Shown: positions 46,731-53,085 of the stretch, one piece after another | Numbering within the stretch: the first letter of the stretch is position 1 | Layout: every line of letters begins with the position of its first letter | Origin: Vibrio caribbeanicus ATCC BAA-2122 | Lineage (GTDB): Bacteria; Pseudomonadota; Gammaproteobacteria; Enterobacterales; Vibrionaceae | DNA: 53,085 nt | Assembly: GCF_000165125.1 (NCBI RefSeq) | Contig: NZ_AEIU01000122.1 | Span: 1 to 53,085, forward strand | Direction of reading: 5' to 3' | The notes under the pieces: model-generated | What the model saw: only the letters and a program-made list of their open reading frames with translations | What the model was told of the DNA's origin: nothing | The model's database searches: none | Translations under genes and position numbers: made by a program

Positions 46731-48084
46731 AATGATCCAGTTGCTGAAAACCAAAGCAAAAGGCAACAAGACTCAAACAAAACATTATGACTTTTTACCA
46801 TCACATCTTTCTCTATCCCATCAACCGCCCTCACCTTTTGCGCGGCTAACAGCCCTGTCACTGAGCATTGGTGTCATCGTTACTTTGCTATGGGCATATT
46901 TCGGAAAGCTTGATGTTCAAGCTACAGCTACAGGTAGACTGATCGTTTCGGGACGCTCGCAGGTCATTCAGGCCTACGAGCAAAGCCGAGTTATGCAAAT
47001 CCATGTAAGGGATGGTCAGCAAGTCAAAATGGATGATCCTTTACTCACCGTTGATATATTGGGGGTTAGTCAGGATTTGGAACGGCTCAACTCTGAGGTT
47101 AACTTTCAAACTCAAGAGTTAATCCTCTACCGATCGCTTTTGTTGGGGCAAGACATCGAAAACGATGAGCAGTTTCTTTCAATTAGCGTTATACATCGAG
47201 ACCAGTTAATTGAAAGTTATCACATTGAACATCAAGAGTTTTTGACGACTCTCGCCGACATCCAATCTGAAATGGACGTGAATCATACCTCTCAATCAGC
47301 CCATCAAAGTGATATCGAAGCACTCGATCAGCTGAGAAATAATATTTCACTGCGTCTACAAGCCAGAAAGGCACTTAATCAAGCCCGCGCGATCAGCCGT
47401 GTTGAATATTTGGAACAAGAAAAAGAGCTATTGGAGACCGACCGTCAACTCGCTCAGCAAAAAGCGCAACTTAAGGTACTACAATCAGAACATCACGGGC
47501 TTACGCAGCGGATGAATAGTTTTAAAGCACAGCGTAAAGGAGAGTGGTTAGATAAAAAGAGACAGGCCAGCCTCACATTGAAAGCACTCAAGCAACAACT
47601 TTCGACAGCCCAAGAAAGGCAAGAACTTGAAATCATTCGATCGCCGGTCAATGGCACTGTCCAACAACTGAATATTTTTACCCTAGGTGCGGTATTGCAA
47701 CCCGCTCAAAGCCTGATGATTATTGTACCTGAAAATACAGTACAGCAAGCTGAAGTCAAAATTCTTAATAAAGATGTCGGTTTTGTTTATTCAGGACAAA
47801 AAGTCACCTTAAAGGTTGATGCTTTTTCTTACACTCGATATGGCACCATTGAAGCTGAACTTATCAGTGTATCGCGAGATTCAACAGCAGATGAACAATT
47901 GGGACTAATATTCCCAGCGTTGGTCGAGTTAAAAACGAACAATATTGTCATTGATGAAAAGCCAGTCACTCTATTGCCGGGAATGTCTGTGGTTGCGGAA
48001 ATAAAAACCGATAAACGCCGCATCATTGATTATGTACTCAGCCCCATACGCGAGTACCAAGCCGAAGCAATGAGGGAAAAATAA
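46723..48084 (+). CDS. rtxD: RtxD, membrane fusion protein of the MARTX exporter
   Basis: HlyD-family adaptor of 453 residues: a cytoplasmic head of about 40 residues, one membrane helix (LTALSLSIGVIVTLLWAYFG), a lipoyl-like segment (VQATATGRLIVSGRSQVIQA), a long periplasmic coiled coil, and the C-terminal IIRSPVNGTVQQL and VTLLPGMSVVAEIKT. It bridges the inner-membrane ABC proteins to TolC. AAGGAA before the ATG at 46723 decides the start; the frame extends five codons upstream from a GTG inside rtxB. Confidence 0.95.
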   Translation: MRKMIQLLKTKAKGNKTQTKHYDFLPSHLSLSHQPPSPFARLTALSLSIGVIVTLLWAYFGKLDVQATATGRLIVSGRSQVIQAYEQSRVMQIHVRDGQQVKMDDPLLTVDILGVSQDLERLNSEVNFQTQELILYRSLLLGQDIENDEQFLSISVIHRDQLIESYHIEHQEFLTTLADIQSEMDVNHTSQSAHQSDIEALDQLRNNISLRLQARKALNQARAISRVEYLEQEKELLETDRQLAQQKAQLKVLQSEHHGLTQRMNSFKAQRKGEWLDKKRQASLTLKALKQQLSTAQERQELEIIRSPVNGTVQQLNIFTLGAVLQPAQSLMIIVPENTVQQAEVKILNKDVGFVYSGQKVTLKVDAFSYTRYGTIEAELISVSRDSTADEQLGLIFPALVELKTNNIVIDEKPVTLLPGMSVVAEIKTDKRRIIDYVLSPIREYQAEAMREK

Positions 48085-48086
48085 CC

Positions 48087-50213
48087 ATGGGTATATCGCA
48101 AACCATCTCTGCTTCCGATATCATCACTGAGAGTAATGGAGCCCTTGAGGCCGTCGCCTTTGTTGGACATCAGTTTGACAAAAAATGGACAGCACCACAA
48201 ATATTACACGCTATTGGAGTATCTAGCGAAAATCTAACAACTGGTGAGTTAAGAGAAGCTGCTGATCTAATCGGCTTTAAAAGCCAATTGATTTCGCTAG
48301 GCCCCAAAGCAGTACAAGACATTCCAATGCCTGCTTTAGCCTGTTTAGGAAACCATTGGTTTGTTATTAACGAGATCAAGGACAATCAATGGATATTGTA
48401 TGATCCCAAAAGTGAAAGAAGTCTTAGCCTCCCCCTTTTAGACGCACAACACATCCTTTTACTCGCGGATAAAGAAATAGATAAAAGCCAAGTTAAGTTT
48501 GGGCTTCAATGGTTTTTTCCGTCCGTATTACGTCAAAGTAAGCAGATAAGAGATGTCTTTTTTTATGCTAGTGCTATTCAATTATTAGCACTCGCCAGCC
48601 CTCTTTTGTTTGAAAACTTAATCGACAAGGTTCTTGTTGGAAGAAGTTTATCGAGTTTACATGTCCTCGCCGTTGCAATGTTGGCCTTCGCAATCGCAGA
48701 GCCTGCCTACAGCTTTTTGAGAAGCAAAGTCTTTGGGCACCTTGCCAGTCAGGTAAATGCTGAATTATCTGGACGCTTATATCGCCATTTGGTTGGTTTA
48801 CCGCTCAATTATTTTAAGCAACGTCAAACCGGTCAAATCATAGCTCGAGTGAGGGAGATGGCGCAGATTCGTCAATTTCTTACCGGTTCGACTTTAATGC
48901 TTGTCTTAGACCTGATTTTTGTCATTGCCTTTTTAGCCGTCATGTTTCATTACGCGAAAGTGCTGACTTGGATCGTCATCGGCTCATTGATCACTTATTT
49001 TATTCTGTGGTTAATCGCAGGCCCAATCATCAGACGGAAAGTAGAGGAAGAATACGAAGCAGACGCATCAGCAACCAGTTTTTTGACTGAAGCCATTACT
49101 GGTATTGAAACAATCAAAACAACAGCCACAGAACATCGCTTCATAAAAGAATGGCAACGTATTTTAAGTCAACAGTTAAAAAGAGGATTTCAGGCAAAAA
49201 AATCTGGGCTAATAGCTGGACAAGGAATCTCTCTGATACAGAAGCTCGCAGCTGCCATTATTCTCTGGTGGGGAGTCAATGAAGTCCTCGATGGAACCCT
49301 ATCACCCGGACAACTTATTGCCTTTAATATGCTTGCTGGACATGTTACTCAACCTGTTTTGCGCTTGGCGCAGATATGGCAAGATTTTCAACATACCTTA
49401 ATAGCTTTGCGAAGAGTTGGTGATATTCTTGATGAACCACAAGAAAATAGTAAACATGGACTAGCCTCTGTTCCAGAGTTACAAGGTAAAGTCGCCTTCA
49501 AAAATGTCCGTTTCCGTTATCACCAAGATACTCCCGAAGTCTTGAATAATGTCTGTATTGATATTAAACCCGGTCAATTTATTGGCATCACGGGGCCATC
49601 AGGTTCAGGAAAAAGTACGCTCACACGTCTATTACAAAGACTGTATACACCTCAACATGGGCAAGTATTGATCGACGGAATGGATCTGGCTATTGCTGAT
49701 CCTGTATCACTGCGTAGAGGAATAAGTGTTGTGCTCCAAGAGAGCATCTTATTCTCTGGTACCATTGCAGAAAATATTCGCTTATGTAAACCTCAAGCAA
49801 CAGATGAAGAAGTACACCATGTAGCTCATTTATCTGGTGCGCTAGAATTTATTCAAGAACTCGCTCAAGGATTTAACCAGCAGGTTGGAGAAAAAGGTAA
49901 CTCATTGTCAGGGGGACAAAGACAAAGAATTGCGTTGGCTAGAGCACTACTCACCAACCCTAAAATTCTTATACTCGATGAAGCTACATCCGCCTTAGAC
50001 TACCATTCTGAGGCCGCTATCATGAGTAACATGCCAGAAATTTGCTACCAGCGTACGGTTATCAGTATTGCGCATCGCCTCAACACCATACGCTTTGCTG
50101 ATCGAATTGTTGTCCTCGACAATGGAGAGGTAGCAGAAATGGGCAAACACTCTGAACTTTTGAACAAACAAGGACTGTATGCAAAACTTTGGAATCAACA
50201 GGTTGGTACTTAG
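48087..50213 (+). CDS. rtxE: RtxE, second ABC transporter of the MARTX exporter
   Basis: HlyB-type ABC exporter of 708 residues. The N-terminal C39-like domain is better preserved than in RtxB (GHQFDKKWTAPQILHAIG, ALACLGNHWFVINEI) but lacks the catalytic Cys. It has Walker A GPSGSGKSTLTRL, signature LSGGQRQRIALARAL, Walker B KILILDEATSALD and IAHRLNTIR. MARTX systems use two ABC proteins, proposed to act as a heterodimer. It starts three bases after rtxD. A hairpin AAAGTAGC/GCTACTTT (about 50233-50264) follows but lacks a T tract. Confidence 0.96.
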   Translation: MGISQTISASDIITESNGALEAVAFVGHQFDKKWTAPQILHAIGVSSENLTTGELREAADLIGFKSQLISLGPKAVQDIPMPALACLGNHWFVINEIKDNQWILYDPKSERSLSLPLLDAQHILLLADKEIDKSQVKFGLQWFFPSVLRQSKQIRDVFFYASAIQLLALASPLLFENLIDKVLVGRSLSSLHVLAVAMLAFAIAEPAYSFLRSKVFGHLASQVNAELSGRLYRHLVGLPLNYFKQRQTGQIIARVREMAQIRQFLTGSTLMLVLDLIFVIAFLAVMFHYAKVLTWIVIGSLITYFILWLIAGPIIRRKVEEEYEADASATSFLTEAITGIETIKTTATEHRFIKEWQRILSQQLKRGFQAKKSGLIAGQGISLIQKLAAAIILWWGVNEVLDGTLSPGQLIAFNMLAGHVTQPVLRLAQIWQDFQHTLIALRRVGDILDEPQENSKHGLASVPELQGKVAFKNVRFRYHQDTPEVLNNVCIDIKPGQFIGITGPSGSGKSTLTRLLQRLYTPQHGQVLIDGMDLAIADPVSLRRGISVVLQESILFSGTIAENIRLCKPQATDEEVHHVAHLSGALEFIQELAQGFNQQVGEKGNSLSGGQRQRIALARALLTNPKILILDEATSALDYHSEAAIMSNMPEICYQRTVISIAHRLNTIRFADRIVVLDNGEVAEMGKHSELLNKQGLYAKLWNQQVGT

Positions 50214-50257
50214 CCCCCTACTCTAGTAATGAAAAAGTAGCCTACCATCTTAGGTTC

Positions 50258-50325
50258 GCTACTTTCCTTGAACTCAACACTGTAACATCGCTCTGAGCCC
50301 TACACCTTGAAGTCACTGGGTATAG
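50258..50325 (-). repeat. dispersed intergenic repeat, family 1, copy C (inverted)
   Basis: Read on the minus strand it gives TACCCAGTGACTTCAAGG, then TCAGAGCGATGTTACAGTGT and TGAGTTCAAGGAAAGTAGCG, matching copies A and B. It lies just after rtxE, in opposite orientation to copy B on the other side of the rtx locus. Confidence 0.75.
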
Positions 50326-50526
50326 CACGGCCAAAATTATAAAACTTTAAAGCCATTTGAGCACACTTTGCCCAAACCAGTAGCTGTCTAAATCGTTATC
50401 CGGCCTTAAACTTCAGTCGCTCTGAGATCATACTTTTATCCCTATCACCTGCCCATCTCAATCTAACAAAACTTCTACCTTAATTAAGCTCAAACCCTTT
50501 GCTATACGATAAACATACAAAATAAT

Positions 50527-50581
50527 GTCATTTAGACACAAAGAGTCATATTGACACCAACCAAAAAAGAGTCAAAAAGAC
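50527..50581 (+). promoter_or_regulatory. three GT-N7-AC palindromes, candidate NorR enhancer sites
   Basis: GTCATTTAGAC (50527-50537), GTCATATTGAC (50545-50555, a perfect GTCA-N3-TGAC) and GTCAAAAAGAC (50571-50581) all fit the NorR core GT-N7-AC. E. coli norVW also has three such sites. They stand about 70-125 bases upstream of the predicted aox transcription start, the usual enhancer distance for a sigma54 activator. Confidence 0.72.
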
Positions 50582-50607
50582 TTCTTGATAAGTGAAAGAT
50601 ATATTAA

Positions 50608-50620
50608 AATCAACAACTTA
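50608..50620 (+). promoter_or_regulatory. IHF-consensus site between the enhancers and promoter
   Basis: AATCAACAACTTA matches the IHF consensus WATCAANNNNTTR at every fixed position. It sits between the three palindromes and the -24/-12 element, where IHF bends DNA in sigma54 promoters. Confidence 0.6.
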
Positions 50621-50624
50621 AAAC

Positions 50625-50640
50625 TTGGCACGGAATGTGT
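50625..50640 (+). promoter_or_regulatory. sigma54-type -24/-12 promoter of the alternative oxidase operon
   Basis: TTGGCACG is a perfect -24 element. Ten bases after GG comes GT where the consensus has GC, so the -12 element has one mismatch. Transcription would begin near 50652, twenty bases before the chosen ATG, which excludes the two longer start codons at 50585 and 50642. Confidence 0.65.
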
Positions 50641-50671
50641 AATGTCTATAAGCAGAAGAGGAGATTTTATT

Positions 50672-51304
50672 ATGACATTTGAGCAAAAGCATTACACACC
50701 AAACAGTGGTTCCGAAAAAATTGCCTTACTAGTCACAAAGCTACTTAAGAAAACACTTAACCTTTTCTATGGAGGTAAATACGCAAGACGAGCCATGCTG
50801 CTCGAAACAATAGCGGCAGTACCCGGGATGGTAGCAGGTGTATTTAATCACCTCAAAGCATTACGAAGAATGAAAGACGACGGAGGGTGGATTAAAGAAC
50901 TTCTTGATGAAGCAGATAATGAACGAATGCACCTGATGATTTTCTTACGCATTACTCAACCCTCTATCATAGAGCGCGCATTGGTCATGCTGATCCAATT
51001 CTTCTTTGTTTTGATTTACAGCTTTGTTTATCTGCTGTCCTCAAAAACAGCGCATCGAATTGTTGGCTATTTTGAGGAAGAAGCATGCAACAGCTACTGT
51101 GAATTTATTGAAAAAATTCTCGATGGCACCGTAGAAAACTCTCCAGCACCAGCGATAGCAATCCGTTATTACAGTCTCCAAGATGACGCAAAATTACTTG
51201 ATGTACTGGAATGTATTCGCGACGACGAAGCAAAACATCGAGATAAAAATCATGATATTGCTGACGCCTACAAGAATCACAATTTACCCGACCATCAAAG
51301 TTAA
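50672..51304 (+). CDS. aox: alternative oxidase (di-iron ubiquinol oxidase)
   Basis: A membrane-associated quinol oxidase of 210 residues that reduces oxygen to water without pumping protons and resists cyanide and NO. The di-iron ligand motifs are all present: MLLETIAAVPG (Glu 45), ADNERMHL (Glu 84, His 87), YFEEEACNSY (one of Glu 135-137) and RDDEAKHRDKNHD (Glu 186, His 189). Two hydrophobic stretches (about 97-124) fit monotopic membrane binding. The ATG has AGGAG eight bases upstream. In V. fischeri AOX is NO-induced through NsrR; here the upstream sites suggest NorR and sigma54 instead. It is the first gene of an AT-rich operon. Confidence 0.94.
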   Translation: MTFEQKHYTPNSGSEKIALLVTKLLKKTLNLFYGGKYARRAMLLETIAAVPGMVAGVFNHLKALRRMKDDGGWIKELLDEADNERMHLMIFLRITQPSIIERALVMLIQFFFVLIYSFVYLLSSKTAHRIVGYFEEEACNSYCEFIEKILDGTVENSPAPAIAIRYYSLQDDAKLLDVLECIRDDEAKHRDKNHDIADAYKNHNLPDHQS

Positions 51305-51331
51305 TCAGGAACATTACTGTGGAGACTCATC

Positions 51332-51601
51332 ATGAAGCATAATAACTGTGATATCAGTGAAGCTGAGTTTGGTGCCTCAATGGGAATTTCTCATCTGCTG
51401 ATAGATAAAACGGAAACCCTAAACATCACACATCATTGTCACCATAAATATCAGCATAATCGATCGCTTCGATTAAAAAAGAATGCTCTGAGTCTCTCAT
51501 CCAAGAGAAAGTTTAATTGGCACTTTTATATACAGTGTTTTTGCAAGGCACCCAGAAATTTGCTTTCAAAAATAACTGCCCACGTTAGGAGAAAAAAATG
51601 A
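51332..51601 (+). CDS. small His/Cys-containing protein, unknown
   Basis: A protein of 89 residues, strongly basic at the C-terminus, with ITHHCHHKYQHNRSL in the middle and IQCFCKAP later. The clustered His and Cys residues could bind metal. There is no signal peptide or membrane segment. GGAG precedes the ATG at eight bases. The gene lies 27 bases after aox and its stop overlaps the next start (ATGA), so it belongs to the operon. I do not recognise a family. Confidence 0.65.
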   Translation: MKHNNCDISEAEFGASMGISHLLIDKTETLNITHHCHHKYQHNRSLRLKKNALSLSSKRKFNWHFYIQCFCKAPRNLLSKITAHVRRKK

Positions 51602-52449
51602 ACGACAAAATTATAGTTATCACAGGGGCAAATTCTGGAATGGGTTTGGAAACCACTAAACTACTCAGCTCTAAAGGTGCAAAAATCTTTGCAGGTTATC
51701 GCGGAGAGAGAGGAAGAGAAATACTGGAAGACTTAAACGACACGAACATCATCCCAATCTACCTTGATGTAACTTGTTCGTCCTCTGTTTTTGAAGCATT
51801 TCGTCAGATATTTGAATTAGAGAAAAAAATTGACGTTCTAATAAATAATGCGGGTTACGGCTACGTATCAGCAAATGAATTTGCTGACGATACCAGCATT
51901 TATGACCAATTTGATGTGAATGTTTTTGGTGTGTTTAGAACATGTCGGGAAGTCGTTCCCTACATGAGAAAACATCAAACAGGTCAGATAATTAATATCA
52001 GTTCATTTTTAGGAAAAATGGGGCTGCCTCTGCTAAGTCATTACTCCGCATCAAAATATGCTGTAGAGGGATTATCGAACTCTCTAAGATACGAACTCGC
52101 TCCCTTTAATATTGCAGTTAATACCATAGCGCCTGGACTGTTCCGTACTGGTTTTGTTAACCATGGTCTACATGCCAATGAGCTTACCAGTGAAAGGACC
52201 TCTCCATACGCCAAAACAGCCGACGCCCTACTACCGACCATCGTTGAGCGTATTAACCAAGGCATTGATCCAATTTTGGTGGCGGAAGCGGTTTATGAAT
52301 CAATTACCGACAGGTCATGCCAACGCGTTATGGTTGGGAATGAAGGTGCTTTTTTTGAAAGTATGAAGTATGAAGTAGGTGAAAATCATTTTGAAAATAG
52401 TGTTGTCGACGCACTTGGACTACCGAAAACAAATTATCCTTCGAAATAA
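51598..52449 (+). CDS. short-chain dehydrogenase/reductase
   Basis: Classical SDR of 283 residues. The N-terminal cofactor motif is VITGANSGMGLE with no acidic residue to force NAD use, followed by VLINNAGYG, ISSFLGKMG and the catalytic YSASKYAVEG (Tyr and Lys), then APGLFRTGFV. It oxidizes or reduces an unknown alcohol or carbonyl. Translationally coupled to the small protein upstream, it may feed reducing equivalents or detoxify products while AOX runs (inference). Confidence 0.9.
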   Translation: MNDKIIVITGANSGMGLETTKLLSSKGAKIFAGYRGERGREILEDLNDTNIIPIYLDVTCSSSVFEAFRQIFELEKKIDVLINNAGYGYVSANEFADDTSIYDQFDVNVFGVFRTCREVVPYMRKHQTGQIINISSFLGKMGLPLLSHYSASKYAVEGLSNSLRYELAPFNIAVNTIAPGLFRTGFVNHGLHANELTSERTSPYAKTADALLPTIVERINQGIDPILVAEAVYESITDRSCQRVMVGNEGAFFESMKYEVGENHFENSVVDALGLPKTNYPSK

Positions 52450-52470
52450 AAGAATAGAGGTTAGAGTATT

Positions 52471-52770
52471 ATGATAACCATTACTTCGAGCTCACTACTC
52501 GTTACTTTAGACTTGCTAAATCGTATAGATTTCAATAAAAATCAAGTATTCTATTATGACTACGACCATGCCTATCAGATATTAAATATCGTAAAAGACA
52601 AAAATGGCTCTGACGACAACTATGAGCTGATCCTAGGCGGTGCTTCAAGCTTAAAATTTAAAGTATGTGATGATGAAATACAGTTCTCCCCCAGAAAAGT
52701 TCATATTTCTCATGAAATTGCAAACAAAATATCAGGGATGCCACCTGATATTTCAAAGTATAGCTTTTGA
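52471..52770 (+). CDS. small acidic protein, unknown
   Basis: A protein of 99 residues, mostly beta-like, starting MITITSSSLLVTLDLLNRID and ending with ISGMPPDISKYSF. It has no signal peptide or cysteine motif (one Cys). AGAGGTTAGAG precedes the ATG. It lies 21 bases after the dehydrogenase and before a terminator, so it is probably the last gene of the aox operon. I do not recognise it. Confidence 0.65.
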   Translation: MITITSSSLLVTLDLLNRIDFNKNQVFYYDYDHAYQILNIVKDKNGSDDNYELILGGASSLKFKVCDDEIQFSPRKVHISHEIANKISGMPPDISKYSF

Positions 52771-52792
52771 TATTTAAATAAATTTACACACT

Positions 52793-52826
52793 TAAAAAAC
52801 CCCAAATCTACATGCGGGGTTTTTAT
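52793..52826 (+). terminator. terminator of the alternative oxidase operon
   Basis: AAAAAACCCC and GGGGTTTTT form the stem with a 12-nt loop, and a T tract follows, 25 bases after the last gene. The next 170 bases to 53000 are extremely AT-rich without a visible gene and must hold the promoter of the following gene. Confidence 0.82.
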
Positions 52827-53000
52827 ATTTAAAAACAATAGAATCACTATTTGATTATTTATTTGCTAACTTCAACCTTGATAAAATAAAAGCAGAAAGT
52901 AAATTCACCAGCCAAATATAAAATTAAAACATGAATTAAAAGTAACCTATTACTAATTAATGGCATGCTATCAATATATTTTTAGATAGAGTGATGATTT

Positions 53001-53085
53001 ATGAATAATGTCTTAATTACTGGTGCCAGTAGAGGCTTGGGGTTAGCTCTCGCACAAAAATTTTATCATAGCTATTGGGGGGTAT
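53001..53085 (+). CDS. short-chain dehydrogenase, 5' end only
   Basis: The window ends 28 codons into this gene. MNNVLITGASRGLGLALAQK is the classical SDR TGxxxGxG cofactor motif. It is distinct in sequence from the dehydrogenase at 51598. The rest lies outside the window. It may belong to the same accessory cluster, but a terminator separates it from the aox operon. Confidence 0.8.
   Translation, partial: MNNVLITGASRGLGLALAQKFYHSYWGV

Noticed and set aside
50585-50671. Longer alternative oxidase N-terminus starting at 50585 or 50642
   Set aside because: Both starts lie upstream of the transcription start predicted from the -24/-12 element; the ATG at 50672 has AGGAG and the extra residues show no AOX similarity.

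Overview
The window reads as chromosomal DNA of a Vibrio (Vibrionaceae, moderate to low GC). The gene order torR - purR - c-di-GMP riboswitch - tfoY, the paired N-degron transferases aat-bpt in front of infA, and a complete divergent rtxHCA / rtxBDE locus all point to that genus. The species cannot be fixed from the sequence alone.

Layout. Positions 1-25,000 are mostly core genes: the TorR response regulator, PurR, riboswitch-controlled TfoY, a DedA/TVP38-type membrane protein, topA, aroA, aat-bpt-infA, tdk, cysS, ppiB-lpxH, msrB, gapA, yeaD, rlmA, a ChaN-like lipoprotein, a small gene behind a sigma54-type promoter, and an alkaline phosphatase behind an 11-bp periodic operator. Positions 25,000-29,300 are small accessory or regulatory genes: alkB, a DMT exporter with a divergent LysR regulator, a glyoxalase, a ribbon-helix-helix protein and a YgiN-like monooxygenase.

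Positions 29,353-50,213 are a MARTX toxin locus: the 4662-residue toxin RtxA with RtxC and RtxH on the minus strand, and the type I secretion genes rtxB-rtxD-rtxE on the plus strand. The toxin payload, read from motifs, is RID - ABH - a papain-like Cys/His/Asp domain of dermonecrotic-toxin type - an ExoY-like nucleotidyl cyclase - a minimal protein kinase closely resembling the type III effectors OspG/NleH - the CPD autoprotease. The kinase and the papain-like domain are not in the MARTX effector lists I know, and are the most novel protein content here.

Positions 50,500-52,800 hold an AT-rich operon: alternative oxidase, a small His/Cys-rich protein, a short-chain dehydrogenase and a small unknown protein. 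Upstream lie three GT-N7-AC palindromes, an IHF-consensus site and a -24/-12 (sigma54-like) promoter, in the order expected for NO-responsive NorR control. I infer a nitric-oxide-induced respiratory bypass. A second dehydrogenase is cut by the right edge.

Two families of short intergenic repeats are scattered through the window. Copies of one lie in opposite orientation on the two sides of the MARTX block.
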